This document shows positions 40,297-48,873 of a stretch of 64,000 bases of DNA, piece by piece; positions within the stretch are counted from its first letter, which is position 1; each line of letters starts with the position of its first letter. Position numbers and translations under genes: made by a program. The stretch comes from Chloroflexota bacterium (lineage in GTDB: Bacteria > Chloroflexota > Dormibacteria > Dormibacterales > Dormibacteraceae): the NCBI GenBank assembly GCA_005880915.1, contig VBIW01000038.1, positions 62,001-126,000 of the forward strand, read 5' to 3'. The notes under the pieces are model-generated. The model was not told the DNA's origin and searched no databases. It saw nothing but the letters and a program-made list of their open reading frames with translations.

Positions 40297-41403
40297 CTAG
40301 CCGGACTGCGCGGCCCGCCAGTCTTTCCAGTCCGCGCGCAGGCGGCGCGCCATCCGCGTCGCCGCGTCACGCAGCCAGCCCTGCTTGCGCCTGGCGAGGT
40401 CGATCCCGATCGTCCTGGCCGCGCCACGGGTCCCCAGGTGGATGTTGGCCGCCTCCCACCCCATGGCCTTGAGCAACCGCCCCTCGTCGCGCCTTTTCGG
40501 CAGCTCGGCGAGCAGGACGCCGCTGCAGTCCGGCGACAGCCGGCGCATAAGCCATCCCTCGCGCACGTCCAACAGAGGGTCGGGACACCGGACCGCCTGG
40601 CCTATCAGGTCGAGGTAGTTGATCCGCTCGCTCCCATGGGCCGGATGCGCCCACTCCCATGCCGAAGGAACGAGCGCCTTCGCCTCGTGGGCGATCAGGC
40701 CGCTGTTCCAGGTCGCCATCGCGACCAGCCGCTCCAGCCCCAGGCTGCCCAGGCCCGCGCGTCGCCGGGCGAATCGGACGGCGTTTGCCCCATCGGGCAA
40801 GCGCTGCAAGAGCAGCTCCTGTGTCTTGGAGGGAAGGGGGCCTCGGGCCGTGGGAAGGCCGGACATGCGCGACCAGAAGCTGACGGGGTCGCGCAACCGC
40901 CCGCCGGCCAGCCTGCGCAGCCACCGGTCGTTCTCGGCGAGGACCATCGGCCGCCCGCCTACCTTTAAGGACGACGAGTATCCATTGAGGATGGCCGCGC
41001 ACGCCTCCTTCAGGTTGATCGCCAGGTGGCCCTCGGCCGCGGCCAGCCCGGCGCTCGTGGCGAGGCGGACCAGGTCGACCGTGTAAGGAAGGTTGGTGGC
41101 CTCGTCGAAGTCGTTGACGCCCCAGATCAGGCGACCCTCCACGTCTCGCCACGTGCCGTAGTTCTCCACGTGCAGGTCGCCGACGGCGAGGACCCTCGGC
41201 GCCTCTGCGACCTCGGGAAGCTCTTCCGACCAGAGCTCGGCCCATCTATAGAAGGTCGCGCGAAGGAAGCTGAAGGTGTCGGCCGCCATCTGCTCGTGCT
41301 TGTAGGCGAGGTCGTCGCGGCGCAGACGGAGCCGCTGGCCGAGCCAGCGCTCGAAGCTACGGGTCGCGTCTGCTATGTCAGTGGCCACAACACGCGCGCT
41401 CAT
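40297..41403 (-). CDS. DUF2252 family protein
   Basis: A 368-residue protein with a kinase-like fold. Family motifs are RATFYRWAEL, VLAVGDLHVENYGTW and WGVNDFDEATNLPY, where the DxHxxN and DFDE segments resemble the catalytic and metal loops of aminoglycoside-phosphotransferase-like kinases. No substrate is known. ATG start. It lies 35 bp downstream of the channel-like gene on the same strand. Confidence 0.88.
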   Translation of the reverse strand: MSARVVATDIADATRSFERWLGQRLRLRRDDLAYKHEQMAADTFSFLRATFYRWAELWSEELPEVAEAPRVLAVGDLHVENYGTWRDVEGRLIWGVNDFDEATNLPYTVDLVRLATSAGLAAAEGHLAINLKEACAAILNGYSSSLKVGGRPMVLAENDRWLRRLAGGRLRDPVSFWSRMSGLPTARGPLPSKTQELLLQRLPDGANAVRFARRRAGLGSLGLERLVAMATWNSGLIAHEAKALVPSAWEWAHPAHGSERINYLDLIGQAVRCPDPLLDVREGWLMRRLSPDCSGVLLAELPKRRDEGRLLKAMGWEAANIHLGTRGAARTIGIDLARRKQGWLRDAATRMARRLRADWKDWRAAQSG

Positions 41404-41438
41404 TGTCGGGCGCGCGACGCGAAGTTAGCGGTCGCGCA

Positions 41439-42533
41439 TCAACGGAGCGACTCGCCGGGTGCCGAACCCTCCCACGCGGTCGTCTCCCAGTTGTCCTTGC
41501 GGCCGTCCAGCGGCAGCCACGGTGGAAGTTCCATCAGCAGCTCCTGGGCGAGGGCGTAGGAGTAAGGCTCATACCCTTTACGAAGCTGCGTGAGCCGCTC
41601 GCGAAAGGTGGCGAAGTCGACCACGCCGGCGTCGGCGCGAACCAGGTCGTCGTACACGGCCTGCACCTCGGCGTCGGAGAGTCGCTCGGGCGCATCGAAA
41701 CGAGGCGCGGCCTGCAAGACCTGGCTCAAGTCGCCCAGCGCGTGACGCCCGATGGCGTAGAGGCGCCGCGCCGACCACGTCCGGCCCTCGGCCTTGGCGG
41801 CGAGCCAGGCGGAAGCCAGGTCCAGCATGCATGTCAGGGCGGCCAGCCAGGACTGGTTTTCGTGCTGGGAACGGAAGTAGCACAGCACCTGGTAGGAAAG
41901 ATGGCTTTCGAGGAGCTCGGCCGTCCATTGCTCCCACTGGTTGATGAGCGGGCGAAGCTCATCCGTCGCGCCGGCCTGGACTGCGCGGCGAAACAGGTCG
42001 CCCGCGCTCGGCGGAGAGCCCGCCCACTCGTCCAGCATCGAGATCGCGGTCTCGCGCCGGGAGAAGCCCTGGTACAGGATCGGCAGATAGGAGATGACGA
42101 CCGCGAGGAAACCGAAGCCGGTGCCGGCCTCGACCACCGTGACGAAACGCGCGAGGTCTGTCCTGGGCACGAAGTCGCCGATGCCGAGCGTCGTGAAGCT
42201 CGTGCCGCTGACGTACAGGTTGCCGAACGCCGAGAGGTCCGGGTCGAAGTTGGCCGCCCAGAGCATGAGCCCAAACCCGGCTATCAGGACGATGCCCCAC
42301 AGGACGATCAAGATCAAAAGCGAGAGCGGCCCATAGACGCTGAGGTAGCTCTCGCGGCGGTCGCCGAGCGGCATGCGCCGGGCGATCGCGGCCCAGGGTT
42401 TCCAGCTCAGCCGGTAGAAGACCTTGGAAAACCGGACTCCTGTGACGCGACGTGGGAGGATGATCGTCTCGAAGGCGTCGCGCCACACAACCGCGACCAG
42501 AACCACGCCAACCAGGGCCGCAGCGATCTGCAT
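41439..42533 (-). CDS. Two-helix potassium-channel-like protein
   Basis: A 364-residue protein. An N-terminal helix (about 2-20) is followed by an Ion_trans_2-type pore: a helix near 68-90, the pore loop SFTTLGIGDFVPR and a second helix (GFGFLAVVISYLPILYQGF). The filter reads TLGIGD instead of the usual TVGYGD; the Tyr to Ile change may alter selectivity. The C-terminal ~200 residues are soluble and helical with no clear RCK domain. Confidence 0.8.
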   Translation of the reverse strand: MQIAAALVGVVLVAVVWRDAFETIILPRRVTGVRFSKVFYRLSWKPWAAIARRMPLGDRRESYLSVYGPLSLLILIVLWGIVLIAGFGLMLWAANFDPDLSAFGNLYVSGTSFTTLGIGDFVPRTDLARFVTVVEAGTGFGFLAVVISYLPILYQGFSRRETAISMLDEWAGSPPSAGDLFRRAVQAGATDELRPLINQWEQWTAELLESHLSYQVLCYFRSQHENQSWLAALTCMLDLASAWLAAKAEGRTWSARRLYAIGRHALGDLSQVLQAAPRFDAPERLSDAEVQAVYDDLVRADAGVVDFATFRERLTQLRKGYEPYSYALAQELLMELPPWLPLDGRKDNWETTAWEGSAPGESLR

Positions 42534-42594
42534 CGGGTGATCAAACCACTCCGTTGGGCTCGAAATTCATCCGATCCGGCCGTTTCGAGGCGAC

Positions 42595-42624
42595 TTGACA
42601 TGTAAACGGGCTGGGCAACACAAT
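42595..42624 (+). promoter_or_regulatory. Promoter upstream of the sugar ABC operon
   Basis: TTGACA at 42595-42600, an 18-nt spacer and CACAAT at 42619-42624 form a good -35/-10 pair in the correct strand, about 100 nt before the solute-binding protein start. The sequence right after the -35 (TGTAAACG) resembles a half-site of LacI-type sugar regulators. Confidence 0.6.
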
Positions 42625-42730
42625 GCAGCCAGCCAGAAGGGCTGCTGGAGTAAATCCTGCTGTCGGCGCACTCTCGCCCCGGGGGAGGAACGGGAAGAAG
42701 GCGGCGGGAAGTCATCTAAGAGGTATGCGC

Positions 42731-43954
42731 ATGAAGTTAGCCCGGTTCTTACCCGCCGTTGCCGTTGTGGGCATGATCGCGTCCGCCTGTGGCGGAAACA
42801 ACACCACGACGACGACCACAGCCACAGTTCCGTCGGACCTGAGCATCAGCGTGTTCGACGCGAACTTCACCTACATGCCCAAGCTCAACGACCTCGTGAA
42901 GGCCGGCAAGGGCAATATTGGAGTGCTCCTTCCTGATGCGACTTCGTCGGCACGGTACGTGACATTCGACCAGCCTGCCCTGACCAAGGCGCTCACGGGG
43001 GCTGGATACACCTCGTCGCAGTTCACAATCGACAACGCCGGCGGTGTCGAGGCGCAGCAGCTCTCGCAGGCTCAGGCGCTGATCACGGCCGGGGCGACCG
43101 TGTTGATCATGGACCCGCTCAACAGCAGCGTTGGTTCCCAGATCCAGGCCTACGCCCAGTCTCATGGCGTCAAGGTCATCAGCTACGACCGCGCCACCTT
43201 CACTGGCACGAACACCTACTACGTGAGCTTTGACAACGTGCAGGTGGGCGAGCTCATCGGCAAGGGCTTCGTCAAGTGCGTCTCCGCCTGGAACATCTCG
43301 AGCCCGCAGGTCTTCGAGCTCGATGGCGGACAGAACTCCGACCCGAACGCAATCGACTTCGCCAAGGGATACAACGATGCGATCTGGGGCGACAAGGTTC
43401 AGACCGAGACCACCGGCAAGACCAATAGCCAGGGTATGAAGCTCGTCGGCGAGCAGGTTGCCACGGACTGGAAGAACGACGTCGGCGGGACGATCTTCCA
43501 GCAGCAGTTCACCGCACACCCGACCATCAACGCCACCGTTGAGGCCAACGACGGCCTCGCCAACGCGGTGGTCCAGGTGCTCAAGAGCAAGAACGTCCCG
43601 GCCAAGAAGATCCCGACAACCGGCCAGGACGCGTCGCCTGACGGTCTGGTCAATGTTTTGACCGGCTACCAGTGCGGCACCGTCTACAAGGCGATCTACC
43701 TCGAGGCGCAGGACGCTGTCGCCCTCGCCACCGTTCTCCGCGCTGGGCAGACTCCGCCGAGCGCTCTCCTCAACGGCACGACCGCACCTCCGTCAGGCGT
43801 TTCCGGCAACCAGCAGCCGGCGTCACTCCTCGTCCCGATCTGGGTCGACGTCACCAACATGAACGCGACCGTGATCAAGGACAACTTCGTCGACAAGGCA
43901 ACTCTGTGCAGCAAGGCGGGCGCAGCCGCCTGCACCGCAGCCGGCATTTCGTAA
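42731..43954 (+). CDS. Sugar ABC transporter solute-binding lipoprotein
   Basis: A 407-residue protein from ATG 42731; this ATG has AAGAGG at a suitable distance, while an ATG 6 nt earlier lies too near. A signal peptide ends in the lipobox SAC (MIASAC), then a Thr-rich linker. The mature part is a type I periplasmic-binding fold with IGVLLPDATSSARYVTFDQP, GATVLIMDPLNSSVG and VISYDRATFTGTNTYYVSFDN, similar to XylF-type xylose/ribose-class proteins. It delivers a sugar to the permease downstream. The ligand is inferred only by family likeness. Confidence 0.88.
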   Translation: MKLARFLPAVAVVGMIASACGGNNTTTTTTATVPSDLSISVFDANFTYMPKLNDLVKAGKGNIGVLLPDATSSARYVTFDQPALTKALTGAGYTSSQFTIDNAGGVEAQQLSQAQALITAGATVLIMDPLNSSVGSQIQAYAQSHGVKVISYDRATFTGTNTYYVSFDNVQVGELIGKGFVKCVSAWNISSPQVFELDGGQNSDPNAIDFAKGYNDAIWGDKVQTETTGKTNSQGMKLVGEQVATDWKNDVGGTIFQQQFTAHPTINATVEANDGLANAVVQVLKSKNVPAKKIPTTGQDASPDGLVNVLTGYQCGTVYKAIYLEAQDAVALATVLRAGQTPPSALLNGTTAPPSGVSGNQQPASLLVPIWVDVTNMNATVIKDNFVDKATLCSKAGAAACTAAGIS

Positions 43955-43965
43955 CGGTAGTCATC

Positions 43966-43992
43966 GACGCCGCCGCACCTCGCGGCGGCGTC
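43966..43992 (+). other. Stable stem-loop after the binding-protein gene
   Basis: GACGCCGCCGC pairs with GCGGCGGCGTC (11 bp, 5-nt loop) starting 12 nt after the stop. There is no T tract. Such hairpins between a binding-protein gene and its ATPase/permease genes typically protect the upstream mRNA and raise the binding-protein level. Confidence 0.6.
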
Positions 43993-44010
43993 ACCTATGC
44001 CGAAGGGGCC

Positions 44011-44199
44011 GTCCCCAGACTCAACAGCTAGGACTCCAGGTAATCCTCTATGTCAAATGGGGGTCCCGCCGGGGAATCCCGATCCCCGTGCCAAGTGGAG
44101 CTGAAGCCCGGATTCATTCCGGGCGTCCCCAGATTGAACAGTCAGGACTCCAGATAATCCTCTATGTCAAAGGGGGGTCCAGCGGGGGGATCCCGATCC
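44011..44199 (+). repeat. Direct repeat of 75 nt (two copies) between ABC genes
   Basis: Copies at 44011-44085 and 44125-44199, offset 114 nt, share GTCCCCAGA, GGACTCCAG, TAATCCTCTATGTCAAA and GGGGTCC, with about ten differences. A hairpin GCCCGGA-TTCAT-TCCGGGC (44106-44124) sits just before the second copy. The element is unlike repeat families I to III. Confidence 0.75.
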
Positions 44200-44233
44200 T
44201 CCCGCGCCTTTGTCGCCGATAATGCAAGGTGAG

Positions 44234-45028
44234 ATGGCGGCTGTCGCTCCAACCACGGCGACCGGCGAGCCGCTGCTCAAGATTCGCGAGCTCGACAAGC
44301 ATTTCGGGCCGGTCCAGGCCCTGTATCACGTCGATCTTGACCTGCCGTCAGGCCAGGTCACTGCGCTGGTCGGCGACAACGGCGCCGGCAAGACCGTCCT
44401 CACCAAGTGTGTGGCGGGCATCTATCAGCCCGACCACGGTCAGGTCTCCTGGGAGGGACACCCCGTCCACATCCGCAATGCAAGGGACGCTGCCCGCCTC
44501 GGCATCGAGACCGTCTACCAGGACCTCGCCCTTGCCGACAACCTCGACATCGTGCAGAACATGTTCCTGGGCCGCGAGCGGGTGAGCGTCGGGCTGCTCG
44601 ACGAGGACAGCATGGAGCGCTCCGCGGCCGAGACCCTGGCCAGCCTGCGTGTGACGACCGTCCGGTCGATCCGCCAACCCGTGGCGTCGCTGTCCGGCGG
44701 CCAGCGTCAGTCGGTCGCCGTGGCGAAGGCGGTCATGTGGAACTCGAAGCTCGTGATCATGGACGAGCCCACTGCCGCTCTGGGAGTCGTCCAGACCAAG
44801 CAGGTGCTCGACCTCATCAAACGCCTGCGCGACCGAGGTCTCGCGGTAATGGTCATCTCGCACAACCTCAACGACGTCTTCGAGGTCGCGGACCGGATCG
44901 CGGTCCTCTATCTGGGCCGCCTGGTCGTCCAGGACAAGGCTTCGGCTTTCGACCGGCAAAGCGTCGTCGAGTACATGACAACAGGAGGCGCAACCCGCTC
45001 GGGTGGCACGCGTACCACAAACGGCTGA
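44234..45028 (+). CDS. Sugar ABC transporter ATP-binding protein, single-domain
   Basis: A 264-residue ATPase from ATG 44234 (AAGGTGAG just upstream; ATG 44222 is an alternative). It has Walker A GDNGAGKT, Q-loop VYQDLALADNLD, signature LSGGQRQSVAVAKAV, Walker B LVIMDEPTAAL and switch ISHNL. Most XylG/RbsA-type ATPases carry two such domains (~500 residues); this has one, as in FrcA-type systems, so a homodimer would power transport. It overlaps the permease gene by 26 nt. Confidence 0.9.
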   Translation: MAAVAPTTATGEPLLKIRELDKHFGPVQALYHVDLDLPSGQVTALVGDNGAGKTVLTKCVAGIYQPDHGQVSWEGHPVHIRNARDAARLGIETVYQDLALADNLDIVQNMFLGRERVSVGLLDEDSMERSAAETLASLRVTTVRSIRQPVASLSGGQRQSVAVAKAVMWNSKLVIMDEPTAALGVVQTKQVLDLIKRLRDRGLAVMVISHNLNDVFEVADRIAVLYLGRLVVQDKASAFDRQSVVEYMTTGGATRSGGTRTTNG

Positions 45029-46358
45029 ACCTTCCGACCTCCCTCCGGAGCAGGCGCCTGACCTGACCGCCGCGCCCGAGGCTGCTCAGGCCGAGGTTCC
45101 GCCGGAGCTTGTTGCACAGTCTCTCGGCGAGTACTCCCGAGCGTGGATGGCTCGAATCGCCGCCGGCGAAAGCGGCGTCCTGCCCGTCATCGTCGCCATG
45201 ACCGCGATCGTGATCGTGTTCGGGGCGATCAGCCCGAACCATGTGTTCCTCTTGCCTGTCAACCTGGTCAACCTCTTCCAGCAGAGCGCGGTGTTCATGG
45301 TCCTGGCGATGGCCGAGGGATTCGCCCTCGTTCTCGGCGAGATCGACCTGTCGGTCGGATTCGTCGGGGCGTGCGGAGCGGCGATCACAGTCCAGCTGGT
45401 GCAGCCACTGACCACCAACTGGCACTGGACGCTGGGCATCCTGACGGGCCTGCTCTTTTGTGCGGCGTTCGGTGTCATCCAGGGCACGCTGATCACCCGG
45501 CTTCGCTTGCCGTCCTTCATCGTCACGCTGGGCGGTTACCTGATTGCCAACGGCCTGTTTTTGTGGATCCTCAACTTCGGGCCGTTCTCGGGCTACCCCA
45601 ACCTCGCAGGCTTCAGCAACAACCTTCAGATCATCTACAACCTGATGTGGGGAACGCTTGACCCGACCGTCTCCTGGATCCTCGCCGCGGTCGTCGTCGC
45701 AGGCCTCGGTTTCTGGATGTGGTTCAGCGACCACCGCCGCCGGACCAGTGGCCTGGTCGCCCCTCCTGCAAGCCTCACCCTGATCAAGATCGGTCTGATC
45801 GCCGTCGTTGCGGTCGTGGTGGTCGGCATCTGCAATACCAACCGGGCCAGCATCGGCGTGCTCGAGGGTGTGCCCTGGGTGATCCCGATTGTGCTCGGCG
45901 TCCTCGTGGCCTGGACCATCCTGCTTCAGCGCACGAGGTACGGACGGTACGTCTACGCGATCGGTGGCAACCCAGAAGCCGCGCGCCGCGCCGGCATCAA
46001 CCTCGCCTTGATCCGCACCGCGGCGTTTGCGCTCTGCTCCCTCACGGCAGGGATCGGGATGCTGCTGTACGCGTCGCTCCTCGGTGGCATGTCGAACAAT
46101 GTCCAGGGCGGGCAATACGTCCTCTACGCGGTCGCCGCGGCGGTCATCGGCGGCACGAGCCTCTTCGGCGGCCGGGGCAAGGCCCTCCACGGGGTGCTGG
46201 GCGGCCTGGTGATCGGCGGCATCTACAACGGCATGTTCCTGATGAGCCTTTCCGTGCAGTGGGAATACGTCGTCACGGGCCTGGTCCTCCTGGCCGCGGT
46301 CACGATCGACTCGCTCTCCCGCCGCGGAGCGGCCACCGGGAGCGTCGCCAGGGTCTAG
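45003..46358 (+). CDS. Sugar ABC transporter permease
   Basis: A 451-residue protein with about ten to twelve helices, of the RbsC/XylH permease type. After a soluble Pro/Ala-rich N-terminus (about 45 residues) come AEGFALVLGEIDLSVGFVG, SFIVTLGGYLIANGLFLW and GGNPEAARRAGIN (cytoplasmic coupling loop), then AVIGGTSLFGGRG. GTG start inside the 3' end of the ATPase gene. Together with the binding protein and ATPase it makes a complete importer. Confidence 0.9.
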   Translation: MARVPQTAEPSDLPPEQAPDLTAAPEAAQAEVPPELVAQSLGEYSRAWMARIAAGESGVLPVIVAMTAIVIVFGAISPNHVFLLPVNLVNLFQQSAVFMVLAMAEGFALVLGEIDLSVGFVGACGAAITVQLVQPLTTNWHWTLGILTGLLFCAAFGVIQGTLITRLRLPSFIVTLGGYLIANGLFLWILNFGPFSGYPNLAGFSNNLQIIYNLMWGTLDPTVSWILAAVVVAGLGFWMWFSDHRRRTSGLVAPPASLTLIKIGLIAVVAVVVVGICNTNRASIGVLEGVPWVIPIVLGVLVAWTILLQRTRYGRYVYAIGGNPEAARRAGINLALIRTAAFALCSLTAGIGMLLYASLLGGMSNNVQGGQYVLYAVAAAVIGGTSLFGGRGKALHGVLGGLVIGGIYNGMFLMSLSVQWEYVVTGLVLLAAVTIDSLSRRGAATGSVARV

Positions 46359-46365
46359 TTCCTCG

Positions 46366-46450
46366 GGCCCGATTCGGCCTCGCTGTATCCAGCGGAGCGT
46401 ATCGGGACGAGGAATTGCGCCTCGTTGTATCCAGCGAGGCGTGTCGGGGC
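46366..46450 (+). repeat. Family III palindromic repeat, + orientation
   Basis: Two modules: GATTCGGCCTCGCTGTATCCAG (then CGGAGCG) and GCGCCTCGTTGTATCCAGCG (then AGGCG). In each, CGCTG/CAGCG or CGCCTCG/CGAGGCG arms flank a TATCC loop. The same double module occurs inverted at 50863-50940. Confidence 0.75.
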
Positions 46451-46512
46451 GGCGCCCTCCGCGAGGCAAGGATTGGGAATTCGCCGACGTGGGTAAACGT
46501 TCTTTCGTACAA

Positions 46513-48867
46513 ATGGCAAAGCCCAAATCGGAACTCCTACCAGTCCTCCCTATGGACGATGTCGTCGTCCTCCCCCACATGTCCGTCACCCTCGCCGTCG
46601 AGGGCGACGACCAGAAGGCCGCGATCGAGGCTGCCCGCCAGGGCAACCGCCTGATCCTGCTGGTCCCCCGCATCGAGGGCAAGTTCGGTGCCATCGGCAC
46701 CGCGGCCCGCCTGGGCGAGTCGGCGGAGCTGCCGACCGGCGCCGAGGCCTTCATGATCCGGGGCGAGTACCGTGCCCGCCTGGGCAGCGGACAGGCCGAC
46801 ATCGGCGGAGCCCTCTGGGTCAAAGCCGACCCGATCGAAGACCCCGAACCCCCGACCGAGAAGTCGGTCGAGCTGGCACGCGAATACCGCGCTTTGCTCG
46901 AGAACCTGGTCGAGTCCCGAGGCGTGCCGCAGGTCGTCCAGTTCCTGCGCGCAGCAAGGACCCCCGGCCACCTGGCCGACCTCGCCGGCTACTCGCCGGA
47001 CCTCTCGACCGAGCAGAAGCTGCAGATCCTCGAAACCGTCGACCTCGAGGAGCGCCTGACCACGCTCATCAAGTGGACCCAGGGCATCCTGGCCGACGCT
47101 TCGCTGAAGGAGAAGATCCGCAGCGATGTGGCCGAGGGCATGGAGAAGACGCAACGCGAGTTCCTCCTTCGCCAGCAGCTCGAAGCGATCAAGAAGCAGC
47201 TGAACGAGGGGCAGACCGACGTCGTGTCCACCTACCGCGAGAGAATCGCGAAGGCCGAGATGCCGGAGTCGGTGCTGACCGAGGTGAACCGCGAGCTCGA
47301 CCGCCTGGAGCGGACCAGCGAGCAGAACCCGGAGTACGGCTGGATCCGCACGTACCTCGACTGGATGCTCGACATCCCCTGGAACGTGCGCTCCGAGGAC
47401 AACTACGACCTCAAGAAGGCGCGGCAGATCCTCGACGAGGACCACACAGGCCTCGGCGACGTGAAGGACCGCATCATCGAGTTCCTCGCCGTGCGCAAGC
47501 TGCGCACCGAGCGCGGGTTGGAAGTCCTGAGCGGCCGCGGTTCGGGCGCCATCATCACGCTGGTCGGACCTCCGGGCGTGGGCAAGACCTCGCTTGGCGA
47601 GTCGGTCGCGCGCGCGCTTGGCCGCAAGTTCACCCGCGTGTCACTCGGTGGGATCCGCGACGAGGCCGACATCCGAGGCCACCGCCGGACCTACGTGGGC
47701 GCCCTGCCGGGCCGCATCGTGCGGGCCTTGAAGGACGCGGGCACTAAGAACCCGGTCATCATGCTGGACGAGATCGACAAGGTCGGCAGCGACTGGCGAG
47801 GAGACCCCTCATCAGCATTGCTCGAAGTGCTCGATCCCGCGCAGAACCACACGTTCCGCGACCACTACCTGGAGGTCGACCTCGACCTTTCCGAGGTGCT
47901 GTTCATCCCGACCGCCAACGTGTTCGAGACGATCCCCGCGCCGCTGCTGGACCGCATGGAGCTGATCCGCCTCGACGGCTACACCGAAGAGGAGAAGGTC
48001 GCGATCGCTCGCGACCACCTGCTGCGGCGCCAGATCACGCAGGCCGGGTTGAAGACCGAAGAGGTGACAATCGACGACGCCGCGATCATGAAGGTGATCA
48101 CTGATCACACCCGCGAGGCCGGGGTGCGCAACCTCGAGCGCGAGCTGGGCAAGATCACGCGCAAGGTCGCGACCAAGGTCGCCACGGGCCAGCTCACGCC
48201 GCCTGTTGCGATCACACCCGATCGCGTCCGCGAATTCCTCGGCAAGCCGAAGTTCGACAACGAGGTCGCGGCCCGCACCGCGGTGCCGGGCGTGGCGACC
48301 GGACTCGCCGTCACCGGGACAGGTGGCGACGTGCTCTTCGTCGAGGCCACCGCGACCGAGGCGAATGGAAACGGGGGTGGCGGGCTGCTGCTCACCGGCC
48401 AGCTGGGCGACGTGATGAAGGAGTCGGCGCAGATCGCGCTCTCCTACGTGCGCTCGCACGCCGAGGAGCTGAACATCTCGCGCGACGACATCAACAAGTC
48501 GTTCCACATTCACGTGCCCGAGGGCGCTGTGCCCAAGGACGGCCCGTCAGCCGGCGTGACGATGACGACCGCGATCGTGAGCCTTCTGACCGGGCGCCCG
48601 GTGCGCAACACCGTCGGCATGACCGGCGAGGTGACGCTCCAGGGACTGGTCCTGCCGATCGGCGGCGTCAAGCAAAAGGTGCTGGCGGCTCACCGCATGG
48701 GCTTGAAGGAAGTCATCCTCCCGCAGCGCAATGAGAAGGACCTCGACGATGTCCCACAGAGTGTGCGCGAGGCGATGACCTTCCACCTGGCGAGTCGCGT
48801 GGACGACGTGCTGAAGCACGCGCTGGAGCCCGCCTCCACCGCGAAGTCCAAGATCGAAGCCGCCTAA
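46513..48867 (+). CDS. lon: ATP-dependent protease Lon
   Basis: A 784-residue AAA+ protease from ATG 46513. N-terminal substrate-binding domain (LPVLPMDDVVVLPHM), AAA domain with Walker A GPPGVGKTS and Walker B PVIMLDEIDKVG, and C-terminal protease domain with Ser 679 in PKDGPSAG and Lys 722 in GGVKQKVL. These numbers equal those of E. coli Lon, which supports this start. It degrades damaged and regulatory proteins. A Gly/Asn-rich insertion of about ten residues lies before the protease domain (TEANGNGGGG). Confidence 0.97.
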   Translation: MAKPKSELLPVLPMDDVVVLPHMSVTLAVEGDDQKAAIEAARQGNRLILLVPRIEGKFGAIGTAARLGESAELPTGAEAFMIRGEYRARLGSGQADIGGALWVKADPIEDPEPPTEKSVELAREYRALLENLVESRGVPQVVQFLRAARTPGHLADLAGYSPDLSTEQKLQILETVDLEERLTTLIKWTQGILADASLKEKIRSDVAEGMEKTQREFLLRQQLEAIKKQLNEGQTDVVSTYRERIAKAEMPESVLTEVNRELDRLERTSEQNPEYGWIRTYLDWMLDIPWNVRSEDNYDLKKARQILDEDHTGLGDVKDRIIEFLAVRKLRTERGLEVLSGRGSGAIITLVGPPGVGKTSLGESVARALGRKFTRVSLGGIRDEADIRGHRRTYVGALPGRIVRALKDAGTKNPVIMLDEIDKVGSDWRGDPSSALLEVLDPAQNHTFRDHYLEVDLDLSEVLFIPTANVFETIPAPLLDRMELIRLDGYTEEEKVAIARDHLLRRQITQAGLKTEEVTIDDAAIMKVITDHTREAGVRNLERELGKITRKVATKVATGQLTPPVAITPDRVREFLGKPKFDNEVAARTAVPGVATGLAVTGTGGDVLFVEATATEANGNGGGGLLLTGQLGDVMKESAQIALSYVRSHAEELNISRDDINKSFHIHVPEGAVPKDGPSAGVTMTTAIVSLLTGRPVRNTVGMTGEVTLQGLVLPIGGVKQKVLAAHRMGLKEVILPQRNEKDLDDVPQSVREAMTFHLASRVDDVLKHALEPASTAKSKIEAA

Positions 48868-48873
48868 GCGCAG

